This document shows, one piece after another, positions 1-7,116 of a stretch of 38,845 bases of DNA; positions within the stretch are counted from its first letter, which is position 1, and each line of letters begins with the position of its first letter. The position numbers and the translations under genes were made by a program. Source of the stretch: Candidatus Terraquivivens tikiterensis (lineage in GTDB: Archaea; Thermoproteota; Nitrososphaeria_A; Caldarchaeales; Wolframiiraptoraceae); NCBI GenBank assembly GCA_003056285.1, contig NDWU01000017.1, positions 1 through 38,845 on the forward strand, in the 5' to 3' direction. The notes below the pieces were generated by a model. That model had not been told where the DNA came from. It made no database searches and was given only the letters and a program-made list of their open reading frames with translations.

Positions 1-577
1 CCCTTGGTTTACGCAGAACCTTTACCTTTGGAATGTTTAAGGCGGCGAGCGCACCTATATGCCATGGTCTTATCCTCGTTCCACCCTTTATCACCAACTC
101 GCCCTTTTTGTAATCCTCCCCCTTCCTTGATACGTTTTGGTAAGGCGAGACTGGATACAACACCTCAACAGAGTCACCTGATAACCTATTCGTGTGCTCG
201 AACATGACGGCGGCGTTCGCTCCACAAGGCAACGGTGCACCCGTGTATATCTCGACGGCCTCACCCCTATCGACCCTCAGCGTATCCGACGGCCTCATGC
301 CTGCGTACGCTTTGCCGACGACCCTTAACTCAACGGGATTGCTTGGAGATGAGCCGAAGGTGTCTTCAGCGACTACGGCGTAGCCATCGACGGCACTCCT
401 GTCAAACTCGGGCAAGTCCATGGGCGCGATTACGTCCTCGGCGCACACCATGTTCAAGGCATCCTCTAAAGGAACGTCGATCGTTTCTACTATGCGGTAT
501 TTAATAACCTCGGCCAGCATTCGCCTGCTCTCTTCAAAGCCGAAGAGCGTCGGAAAGCCTTCCATACGTTTACGCAT
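1..577 (-). CDS. moeA: Molybdopterin molybdenumtransferase MoeA, N-terminal part (runs off the left edge)
   Basis: MoeA inserts molybdate (or tungstate) into adenylylated molybdopterin in the cytoplasm, the last step of Mo/W cofactor synthesis. The reading frame is open from an ATG at 577 to position 2 and has no stop because the window ends. The translation carries the family signature DLPEFDRSAVDGYAV near residue 50, then GEAVEIYTGAPLPCGANA and SRKGEDYKKGELVIKGGTR, all typical of the MoeA N-terminal region. About 192 of an expected ~400 residues are present. A second in-frame ATG lies at 565. The gene follows hisI in the same direction after an 89-base gap containing a TATA-like element, so it is probably transcribed separately from the his operon. 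MoeA-like identity is secure; Mo versus W preference cannot be told. Confidence 0.9.
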   Translation of the reverse strand, partial: MRKRMEGFPTLFGFEESRRMLAEVIKYRIVETIDVPLEDALNMVCAEDVIAPMDLPEFDRSAVDGYAVVAEDTFGSSPSNPVELRVVGKAYAGMRPSDTLRVDRGEAVEIYTGAPLPCGANAAVMFEHTNRLSGDSVEVLYPVSPYQNVSRKGEDYKKGELVIKGGTRIRPWHIGALAALNIPKVKVLRKPR

Positions 578-610
578 GGGCTGTCTAACCAGTTACGTTA
601 TTATACCAAG

Positions 611-620
611 GATAAAACTT
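611..620 (-). promoter_or_regulatory. TATA-like box for moeA
   Basis: Read on the minus strand this is AAGTTTTATC, about 38 nt before the moeA ATG at 577. A start of transcription about 25 nt downstream would leave a leader of roughly a dozen bases. Placement fits an archaeal promoter, but the box is a weak match. Confidence 0.4.
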
Positions 621-666
621 TTTACGGTAACCTTGGCGGAGATGGTAACAAAAGGCTCCAAAACCT

Positions 667-999
667 TCATGGAACGAGCTTCCTGAAGAAACAGGTTCTG
701 TTTCCGGTATGGCAGGCAACGCCTTCCTGCTCGACTACGTAGATTAACGAGTCGTTATCGCAATCAACCAGCACCTCAAAAACTCTTTGTACGTTACCGG
801 ACGTCTCCCCCTTCATCCATATACTGTTTCTCGAGCGGCTGAAGTAATGTGCATAACCGGATTTAAGCGTCCTCTCGACTGCCTCCCTGTTGGCATAAGC
901 CAGCATCAGCACCTCACCCGTCCTCCTATCGTACGCAACTACTGGGATGAGGCCGCCAGACTTCTCAAAATCCAGCTCTTCAACCCTTACGTAACTCAT
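667..999 (-). CDS. hisI: Phosphoribosyl-AMP cyclohydrolase HisI
   Basis: Opens the adenine ring of phosphoribosyl-AMP in step three of histidine synthesis; cytoplasmic. The 110-residue protein is a stand-alone cyclohydrolase without the HisE pyrophosphohydrolase domain often fused in bacteria. The metal-binding segment [20 protein letters not shown] starts at residue 79, giving D79, C80, D81, D83 and C96, with C103 following. The start ATG overlaps the hisF stop by four bases (ATGA), so translation is probably coupled. It is the last his gene of the operon. No hisE is found in the window, so step two must be encoded elsewhere. Confidence 0.95.
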   Translation of the reverse strand: MSYVRVEELDFEKSGGLIPVVAYDRRTGEVLMLAYANREAVERTLKSGYAHYFSRSRNSIWMKGETSGNVQRVFEVLVDCDNDSLIYVVEQEGVACHTGNRTCFFRKLVP

Positions 1000-1760
1000 A
1001 ACCTTACGTGCACGCCCCTTTCCTTAAGGTACTTCTTCACGACAGGGATCGGGTACTCGTCGTAGTGGAATATGGAGGCTGCAAGGGCGGCATCAGCACC
1101 GACCCTGAACGCCTCGAGAAAGTGCTCAGGCCTTCCGCATCCGCCGCTGGCTATGACCGGTATAGAGACGGAGGTCGATACGGAGCGTGTGAGCACGAGG
1201 TCGTAACCATCCTTTGTACCATCCATATCGATCGACGTCAACAGTATCTCGCCGGCACCCAGCTCCTCAGCCCTTCTTGCCCATTCAACAGCGTCCATGC
1301 CAGTAGGCTTCCTACCACCGTACGTGTAAACTTCAAACCACAGACCGTCTTTGGTGTAGACCCTCTTGGCGTCTATGGCGACGACGACGCACTGGCTCCC
1401 GTAAATGCTTGAGAGCTCCCTTACAAGCTCAGGGTTCTCTACAGCCGCGGTGTTCACGGCCACCTTATCGGCGCCGTTAGACAGTATATCGTGGGCATCC
1501 TCAACGCTCCTTATACCACCCCCTACGGTAAAGGGTATGTCGAGTACCTCTGCCACCCTCCTAACAACGTCCAACAATATTTTTCTTTTTTCAAAGGATG
1601 CCGTTATGTCCAAGAAGACGAGCTCGTCTGCGCCGTCGTCCCTGTACTTAAGGGCCAGCTCCACTGGGTCCCCAACGTCCCTGAGCCCTACGAACCTCCT
1701 ACCCTTCAGCACCCTTCCGTGGTCCACGTCAAGGCAGGGAATTATACGCTTCGCCAGCAC
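996..1760 (-). CDS. hisF: Imidazole glycerol phosphate synthase, cyclase subunit HisF
   Basis: HisF uses ammonia from HisH to close the imidazole ring, giving imidazole-glycerol phosphate and AICAR. I chose the GTG at 1760 because the family begins [12 protein letters not shown], and here the matching [12 protein letters not shown] starts at that codon, directly behind the hisA stop (1762-1764) with GGGGTG just upstream as a ribosome site. A longer ATG start at 1793 would add 11 residues inside hisA and lacks family support. With the GTG start the protein has 254 residues, the usual length, and the two catalytic aspartates fall at D11 and D130. Phosphate-binding glycines of the TIM barrel are present. 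The downstream end overlaps hisI by four bases. Confidence 0.95.
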   Translation of the reverse strand: MLAKRIIPCLDVDHGRVLKGRRFVGLRDVGDPVELALKYRDDGADELVFLDITASFEKRKILLDVVRRVAEVLDIPFTVGGGIRSVEDAHDILSNGADKVAVNTAAVENPELVRELSSIYGSQCVVVAIDAKRVYTKDGLWFEVYTYGGRKPTGMDAVEWARRAEELGAGEILLTSIDMDGTKDGYDLVLTRSVSTSVSIPVIASGGCGRPEHFLEAFRVGADAALAASIFHYDEYPIPVVKKYLKERGVHVRL

Positions 1761-1761
1761 G

Positions 1762-2481
1762 CTAGACACCCCTGGCAGCGGATAAGAGCCCACCTACGTC
1801 AACCTTACCCTCGTATATGGCCCTTCCGAGTACTATGCCCCTAACGCCGAGCCTGCCCAGGGCGATCGCGTCCTCGATCGAGGAGATGCCCCCGGCGGCA
1901 TAGATCGAGACATCCTTAAGGCCAGCCACCTCCATTATCATTTTTAGGTTAGGGCCCGTCAAGGTTCCGTCCCTTTCGACGTCCGTTAGCAGGAAAGACC
2001 TGATGCCTTTATCCCTTAACCGAATGATTGCATCTACCACTTTGGCACCAGCGTCGCTTTTCCAGCCCTCCACGACGACCCTATCGCCCTTGAAGTCCAG
2101 GGCAACGATGAACCTTTCGGGTCCAAACCTATCTAACATCTCCTCGAACACTTCTGCTTTTTTGAATACAACCGTGCCGAGCACAAGCCTTCTTATGCCA
2201 GCCCTTAAGTACTCGTTAACGGTTTCGACGCTCCTTATCCCCCCACCAACCTGAATCGGTATGCTGACGTTAGCGGCGATCTTTTTAATCTGCTCGAAAT
2301 TGCTGCCCTTACCTAAAGCGGCATCAAGGTCGACCACGTGTATGCCGTCAAACCCCAGCCGCTTCCATCTCTGCGCCACAAAAACTGGGTCTTCGCCGTA
2401 GACTATTGCCTGCTTGGGGTCTCCCCTAACGAGCCTAACGACCTTGCCTGACATTATATCGACGGATGCCCATACCTCCAT
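1762..2481 (-). CDS. hisA: Phosphoribosylformimino-AICAR isomerase HisA
   Basis: Carries out the Amadori isomerisation of ProFAR to PRFAR, the substrate of HisH-HisF. The protein has 239 residues, the family size, and shows the half-barrel pattern shared with HisF: a catalytic aspartate at D8 ([16 protein letters not shown]), IQVGGGIRS near residue 77, a second aspartate at D129 (IVALDFKG) and YAAGGISS near the end. It sits between hisH (4-base gap) and hisF (abutting). In some archaea a HisA homologue also acts in tryptophan synthesis (PriA), which cannot be excluded from sequence, but the operon position argues for histidine. Confidence 0.93.
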   Translation of the reverse strand: MEVWASVDIMSGKVVRLVRGDPKQAIVYGEDPVFVAQRWKRLGFDGIHVVDLDAALGKGSNFEQIKKIAANVSIPIQVGGGIRSVETVNEYLRAGIRRLVLGTVVFKKAEVFEEMLDRFGPERFIVALDFKGDRVVVEGWKSDAGAKVVDAIIRLRDKGIRSFLLTDVERDGTLTGPNLKMIMEVAGLKDVSIYAAGGISSIEDAIALGRLGVRGIVLGRAIYEGKVDVGGLLSAARGV

Positions 2482-2485
2482 ACCC

Positions 2486-3082
2486 TCACGCCCTACACAT
2501 CCTGAGAAAATTCTTCAGTATAACAAAGCCAGCGCTCGAAGATTTTTCCGGATGGAATTGCGTTCCGACTATGTTTTTCTCGGCTACTATCGATGGGAAC
2601 CTTATGCCGTACTCCGTCTCTGCTACTATCGTTGAGGTGCTTTTCGGTTGCGGGTAATACGAATGTACAAAGTATGCCCAAAACTCCTCGCCCAAACCGT
2701 TGACGATCTCATGGTAGGATTTGACCTCCACAGTGTTCCATCCGATCTGGGGCACCTTGACGCTTTTCGGGAGCCTAACGACCTTGCCTTCCAGGAAGCC
2801 GAGCCCCTCGCCCCCTCCCTCCTCGCTAGATTCGAAAAGGAGCTGCATGCCCAAGCAAATACCCATGATCGGTAGGCCAGTTTCTTTTAGGTCGTGCAAA
2901 ACTGGTTTCAGCCTTTTGAGGAGATTAGATGCCGCGACGAAGTTGCCAACACCTGGCAGTATCAAGGCATCAGGCGGCGTCCCTATTTCTGGCGATACCT
3001 CCGGGTTAGCGCCTACCCTAATCAGGCTATGCCTTATACTGTAAAGGTTTCCAACACCGTAATCTAGCACAACCACCCTCAA
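2486..3082 (-). CDS. hisH: Imidazole glycerol phosphate synthase, glutamine amidotransferase subunit HisH
   Basis: Hydrolyses glutamine and channels ammonia to HisF. The 198-residue protein is a class I glutamine amidotransferase: DYGVGNLYS at the N-terminus, the PGVGNF oxyanion-strand motif, the nucleophile C76 in MGICLGMQLLF, and the His-Glu pair in GTQFHPEKSS near residue 178. Its start overlaps the hisB stop by four bases and it lies next to hisA, the order common in archaeal his operons. Nothing is missing from the catalytic triad. Confidence 0.95.
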   Translation of the reverse strand: MRVVVLDYGVGNLYSIRHSLIRVGANPEVSPEIGTPPDALILPGVGNFVAASNLLKRLKPVLHDLKETGLPIMGICLGMQLLFESSEEGGGEGLGFLEGKVVRLPKSVKVPQIGWNTVEVKSYHEIVNGLGEEFWAYFVHSYYPQPKSTSTIVAETEYGIRFPSIVAEKNIVGTQFHPEKSSSAGFVILKNFLRMCRA

Positions 3083-3654
3083 AGCGTTCCCTTCACGCTA
3101 ACCTGCTTTCTCCCCTCATCGAACGAGATGGCCTGCCTAAGGGATATGGCCAGCGCTTTCGTGGCAGCCTCGACCTTGTGGTGGTCGTTCTCTCCGTAGA
3201 GTACACGGACGTGCGCTGTAGCCTCCAGCGAGAACGTAAGCGACCTGAAGAAGTGGTATAGGTCTTCCTTCGCCACATCCTCTACCTGCAGACCACCTAT
3301 CCTGAGCTTCACGATGGCGTACGGTCTTTTTACCAAGTCTATGCTTACGATTGCCAAGGCGTCATCCATGGGTACGATGGCATAGCCAAACCTTTTTATG
3401 CCTTCCCTATTCCCCAGTGCTTTTGAGATCGCAGAGCCGATCGTCAGGGCGACGTCTTCGACCACGTGGTGCGTAAGGTCGCCCGTAGCCTCCACAACAA
3501 TGTTCACCATACTGTGTGTTGCCAACGTTGATATCATGTGGTCAAGAAACTTTACTCCGGTCCTGGATTTTGCGGTACCCTGTCCGTCTAGCAGCACGTC
3601 CACGAATACGTTCGACTCCAGCGTCCTCCTTTCGACGGATGCCCTTCTTTCCAT
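3079..3654 (-). CDS. hisB: Imidazoleglycerol-phosphate dehydratase HisB
   Basis: Dehydrates imidazole-glycerol phosphate to imidazole-acetol phosphate. The 191-residue protein is the monofunctional archaeal form without the bacterial N-terminal HAD phosphatase domain. The paired metal-binding motifs are visible: FLDHMISTLATHS with DLTHHVVEDVA in the first half and the related LEATAHVRVLYGENDHHKVEA in the second. A separate HAD protein gene starts four bases upstream and may supply the phosphatase that is fused to HisB in enterobacteria. The hisB stop overlaps hisH by four bases. Confidence 0.95.
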   Translation of the reverse strand: MERRASVERRTLESNVFVDVLLDGQGTAKSRTGVKFLDHMISTLATHSMVNIVVEATGDLTHHVVEDVALTIGSAISKALGNREGIKRFGYAIVPMDDALAIVSIDLVKRPYAIVKLRIGGLQVEDVAKEDLYHFFRSLTFSLEATAHVRVLYGENDHHKVEAATKALAISLRQAISFDEGRKQVSVKGTL

Positions 3655-3658
3655 GTTC

Positions 3659-4837
3659 TCAGCACCCCTTAGCGTATAGGAGAAGTTCCGGAAGCTCGTT
3701 CACCGTAGGCATTATGACGTCCGCACCATTCTCCATAAAATACTCAACCTTTAGGTCCGGTGTGCTGCAGCTTGCGTACACCCCGGCGAACAAGAACCTA
3801 TTCATTATCTCGTTGGCATTTTTTGTAACCAGCATGTCCTCCGCCGAATCTCCGACATACAGAACATTCCTATCCGGCAGCAAGTAAGATACGGACTTGA
3901 ACAAGCAGTACGGATCCGGCTTCCCAACTTTCTGAGCCTCGGTACCTATCAAACGGACCTCGTCCGCTAAGAACACAGCTGCCCTCTGGTTGAAGTATTC
4001 GAATAGTTTTCCCAAGACTTTCTTAGCCGACCATCTGTCCCTACCGGATGCTATCGTAAAATTGGAATAACCGAGTATCCTTTGTAGCTTCATCAAGGTT
4101 TCCTCCTCTACTATCGGTCTCTCCTTGTTAAATAGGCCAGGCCCGCTGAAGAAGGATGGTTTTTTACCGTACAGGATCTCCACGCCCTCAGCGCCGTAGT
4201 AGAGCTCTTCGAAGACAGTTACGAGGAGGCACTCCCCGAACCTACCCGGATAGCCCAGCAACCTCCTGAACTGTTGAAGCTGTTTTGTCATACCCTTCTT
4301 AGCAGCGGCCTCATCCATCATGGCATCAACGTCGTACCTGTCGAGCTGTTTTTTAGCTTTCACAACCCCCTTGAGCATCTCTAAGAACTCTTTTTGGCTA
4401 TTTTGGAACGATGCCCTACACTTTCCCACCTTGAGCCTATTGGATAGTAAATTCACGAGGTCGGCCAACGGCCCATCCATTTCAAGGTTAAGCATTTCTT
4501 CCGAAAAGCGCCCTACGCATTCTTCTGGGATGTTCAGAAACGCCCACTCGCTCAGCACGTACGCCGTATCCCAATCGTTGTTGAAGCCGCCGCACAACCT
4601 GAGAGCCTCTATCTGGGCATCCGTCGTGATAGGACCGTCTACGTCCCCCAATATCGTCGAGAGGATGTACTCGACTGTTTTGTGTATTGCCACGTTGTAA
4701 GACTCCCTAATGTCTATAAGAACGCCATCGCAGTCAAATATCACGGCATCCACGTTTGCCAAAGACTGCTTAGCCCCTTGCCTTATACTAACGCTTCGAC
4801 CGTTAACCTCTAGCGCGTTATAAGCCGGCTTGCTCAT
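3659..4837 (-). CDS. HAD-superfamily hydrolase in the his operon, candidate histidinol-phosphate phosphatase
   Basis: A 392-residue haloacid-dehalogenase-type phosphatase. Motif I is IFDCDGVLID with nucleophile D35 and acid/base D37, motif II is TIASGRDR with S264, a motif III lysine lies around K303-K306, and motif IV is YVGDSAEDML at residues 327-336. A large alpha-helical insertion (about residues 45-245) makes it much longer than ordinary HAD phosphatases. The gene overlaps hisC by four bases and ends four bases before hisB. HAD proteins of this type recur in archaeal his clusters, and no other histidinol-phosphatase candidate (PHP type or HisB fusion) appears here, so dephosphorylation of histidinol phosphate is a reasonable inference. 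Substrate is not shown by sequence. Confidence 0.8.
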   Translation of the reverse strand: MSKPAYNALEVNGRSVSIRQGAKQSLANVDAVIFDCDGVLIDIRESYNVAIHKTVEYILSTILGDVDGPITTDAQIEALRLCGGFNNDWDTAYVLSEWAFLNIPEECVGRFSEEMLNLEMDGPLADLVNLLSNRLKVGKCRASFQNSQKEFLEMLKGVVKAKKQLDRYDVDAMMDEAAAKKGMTKQLQQFRRLLGYPGRFGECLLVTVFEELYYGAEGVEILYGKKPSFFSGPGLFNKERPIVEEETLMKLQRILGYSNFTIASGRDRWSAKKVLGKLFEYFNQRAAVFLADEVRLIGTEAQKVGKPDPYCLFKSVSYLLPDRNVLYVGDSAEDMLVTKNANEIMNRFLFAGVYASCSTPDLKVEYFMENGADVIMPTVNELPELLLYAKGC

Positions 4838-5934
4838 ATCAGCGCCTTCAGCTCCTCAACAAGCCTACTGTTCATTCCCGGTAAGCCTACGGTTATCCTG
4901 TACGCACAACCCTCTGCAAATACTTTGCCTACCTTTCTTATGTAGACCCCTCTGGACATCAGCCTATCCCCAAGCGAGCCGTCATCATGGAATACGTTGA
5001 CGAATATGAAGTTGGTTTTTGAGGGGAATGCCTTTATGCCGCCTATACCGTTCAACGTTTGTTGGAGCCTATCCCTTTCTTCCTTCAACCTTTGTACGTA
5101 AGGCAGAAGCACCTCATGGTTCTCGAGCAGCTTTTGTGCAACCTTGAGCGTAACGCTAGAAACGCTGTAAGGTCGAAGAACCCTGCTCCTCAATAGTCCT
5201 GCGAGCTCGGCGTTCCCCACCAAATACCCAAGCCTTCCCCCTGCAAGGCCGCAACCCTTCGAAAAGCTTCTGAGGACTACGAGGTTTCGGTACTCGAGAG
5301 CCTTCGTTATGAGCGAGAAGTCAGCAAAGTCCACGTAAGCCTCATCAAGAACGACGAGACCTGGAAACGATTCTACCACTTCCAGCACGGACTCTTGGGA
5401 AAACTGGTTGCCCGTAGGATTGTTGGGCGAGCAGATAAAAATTATATCCGATCCTCTTGACACCTTAAGCAATCTTTCGCAATCCATGGAAAGGTCGTCG
5501 TTCAGGGGTACCTCCACAAACTTCGCGCCGTGTACCTTTGACCTCATGCGGTACAACGAAAAAGATGGCTTTAAGGAGACCACCCTACCCCTCGGCTTTG
5601 CAAGGGAGTAGATGAGGGCATCGATAAGTTGGCTGCTACCGCTTCCCAGCACGATCTGTTCAGGAGGTATCTTCAGCTTTTCCGAAAGCGTCTCCGTAAG
5701 CTGTCTGTGCTCAGCCAATGGATAAACCCTAAGGTCTACCTCTGAAGCCACCTCTTGGAGTATTCTCGAGATGAGCTCCCTCGGTATGAAGTAATTTTCG
5801 TTGGCGTCAAGCTTTATAGATTGCTCGGAATGCTCGAGCCTACCGTTCCACAACTCTGGGAATGTGTAGGGCTCCAGCATGCTTAACCTCTTAAGCTTTT
5901 TCTTTAACCAGGCTTCAGAGCCCTTATCTTTCAT
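4834..5934 (-). CDS. hisC: Histidinol-phosphate aminotransferase HisC
   Basis: Transfers an amino group from glutamate to imidazole-acetol phosphate; PLP-dependent fold type I, cytoplasmic. The 366-residue protein shows KLDANENYF near the N-terminus, ICSPNNPTGNQ at about 167-177, the aspartate of VVLDEAYVDF contacting the PLP pyridine nitrogen, and the Schiff-base lysine K226 in LRSFSKGCGLAGGRLGY. It overlaps the HAD gene by four bases and follows hisG after 12 bases. The local context makes HisC much more likely than a related aromatic aminotransferase. Confidence 0.93.
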   Translation of the reverse strand: MKDKGSEAWLKKKLKRLSMLEPYTFPELWNGRLEHSEQSIKLDANENYFIPRELISRILQEVASEVDLRVYPLAEHRQLTETLSEKLKIPPEQIVLGSGSSQLIDALIYSLAKPRGRVVSLKPSFSLYRMRSKVHGAKFVEVPLNDDLSMDCERLLKVSRGSDIIFICSPNNPTGNQFSQESVLEVVESFPGLVVLDEAYVDFADFSLITKALEYRNLVVLRSFSKGCGLAGGRLGYLVGNAELAGLLRSRVLRPYSVSSVTLKVAQKLLENHEVLLPYVQRLKEERDRLQQTLNGIGGIKAFPSKTNFIFVNVFHDDGSLGDRLMSRGVYIRKVGKVFAEGCAYRITVGLPGMNSRLVEELKALI

Positions 5935-5946
5935 TCAGGTCACGCA

Positions 5947-6912
5947 TCAGCGCGGAATATCCTCCAACGGAAGTATTAGCTGGGGCTCATGGACGACGAG
6001 CCCTTGCGCCAACCTTCTTAGAACGGGAAGCAGCCTAAGAAACTCTTGCTTGTCAACGATCGTGTTCACGGAGTACCAGCCTTTTGCGGAGAGCGGGCTT
6101 ATCGTTGGTTTCTTCAGGGCTGGAAGGCTGTTGAGAAGCTGCTCAAGGTTTTCCTCCTTGACGTTCACGAAGATGTGCAATTTCTTCCCGCCGTCTATTA
6201 CACCCTTCAGCATCGTCATAACGTCCAGTATCTTCTCGCGCTTATCCGGGGTTCTCAAAGACTTTCTGTTAGCTATCAGGACGGCCGAAGACTCGAGTAT
6301 AACCTCCACAGGTCTTAGGTTATTTTGCTCGAGGGTTCTGCCGGTCTCGATAACGTCTATTATAGCATCAGCATCCTCGGGCGGCTTCGCCTCCGTGGCA
6401 CCGAAGGATAGGAATATGCTAACGAAGCGGTTCGTCCCCCTTTTCCACCAGGGCGTTATAACTAAGGGCTCCTCATCCTTGAACCTCTTCTTATACACGT
6501 CGTAGCTCTTCACGTGCTGCGCAGATATGTTCAAGTACTCTGTCGATATCCTCACGCTCTTACCTTCCTCCCAGTACCGTTCAAGCAGTTCCGGCAAGGA
6601 GTCGAAGCGTATGCTTTCAGGAAGGGCTACGACCAGCTTAACCCTACCGTATTCAAGGTCCATCAGCACCTCGACGTCCGCATTCGTCTCGCGTACCCAG
6701 TCGATGCCAGTTATGCCCAAATCCTGAGAGCCTTCGGCAACGAATATCGGAATCTCCTGGGGCCTAAGTATTTTAAGCTCGATCTCAGGGTCGTCCACGA
6801 CAGGCCTATAAGTCCTCTCCTGGCCTCGTAACCTATACATAGCCTTTTCTAGCAGCTCAAAGGTATTCTTCTCTAGCGAGCCTTTTGGTATGGCAAACTT
6901 TATCCTCGCCAT
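5947..6912 (-). CDS. hisG: ATP phosphoribosyltransferase HisG (long form)
   Basis: First and committed step of histidine synthesis: ATP plus PRPP gives phosphoribosyl-ATP. The 321-residue product is the long form, which has a C-terminal regulatory domain and does not need HisZ. Visible features are KFAIPKGSLEKNT at the start, GITGIDWVRE near residue 67, and the PRPP-binding loop in DAIIDVIETGRTL near residue 180. Upstream of the ATG is GGTTGGTGG, which can serve as a ribosome site. It is the first gene of the operon, with a roughly 120-nt leader behind a TATA box at 7054-7064. Long-form HisG enzymes are usually feedback-inhibited by histidine. Confidence 0.93.
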   Translation of the reverse strand: MARIKFAIPKGSLEKNTFELLEKAMYRLRGQERTYRPVVDDPEIELKILRPQEIPIFVAEGSQDLGITGIDWVRETNADVEVLMDLEYGRVKLVVALPESIRFDSLPELLERYWEEGKSVRISTEYLNISAQHVKSYDVYKKRFKDEEPLVITPWWKRGTNRFVSIFLSFGATEAKPPEDADAIIDVIETGRTLEQNNLRPVEVILESSAVLIANRKSLRTPDKREKILDVMTMLKGVIDGGKKLHIFVNVKEENLEQLLNSLPALKKPTISPLSAKGWYSVNTIVDKQEFLRLLPVLRRLAQGLVVHEPQLILPLEDIPR

Positions 6913-6952
6913 GGAATGCCACCAACCCTTATAGATCGCGGGGAAGGTTCAG

Positions 6953-6967
6953 GCCTAAATTTTAGGC
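6953..6967. promoter_or_regulatory. Short inverted repeat in the hisG leader
   Basis: Seven-base arms GCCTAAA and TTTAGGC flank one central T, about 45 bases before the hisG start codon. It may be an operator or a small RNA hairpin in the leader; no function can be proved. Confidence 0.3.
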
Positions 6968-7032
6968 TACGGGCTGGGACAAAGGGCACGATGAACTTGA
7001 CCAACCTCTTCGGCCAAGACCCTCCCCACGTT

Positions 7033-7044
7033 TTAGCATGCTAA
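7033..7044. promoter_or_regulatory. Perfect 12-bp palindrome at the expected hisG transcription start
   Basis: TTAGCATGCTAA is a perfect palindrome located 10-25 bases downstream of the TATA box at 7054-7064, just where transcription toward hisG should begin. This is where an archaeal repressor would block polymerase. It is an operator candidate by position and symmetry only. Confidence 0.4.
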
Positions 7045-7053
7045 GAGCTAATC

Positions 7054-7064
7054 CGGTATATAAG
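7054..7064 (-). promoter_or_regulatory. TATA box for the his operon
   Basis: On the minus strand it reads CTTATATACCG, a good archaeal TATA match. Initiation about 25 nt downstream falls near 7035, giving a leader of about 120 nt to hisG. A nearer AT-rich stretch at 6926-6934 lies too close to the start codon to be the main box. Confidence 0.55.
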
Positions 7065-7116
7065 ATTTGCTTGAACGGTAGCACTAGGCCAAGCACCATG
7101 GGGAAGGCTGGTTGGT

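Noticed and set aside
1761-1793. Longer hisF start at ATG 1793
   Set aside because: The extra 11 residues lie inside hisA and do not match HisF N-termini, whereas GTG 1760 gives the family start and has its own ribosome site.
6960-7039. A 25-codon frame in the his leader beginning at the ATG within the palindrome
   Set aside because: It contains no histidine run, so it does not look like an attenuator peptide, and it lacks a ribosome site.
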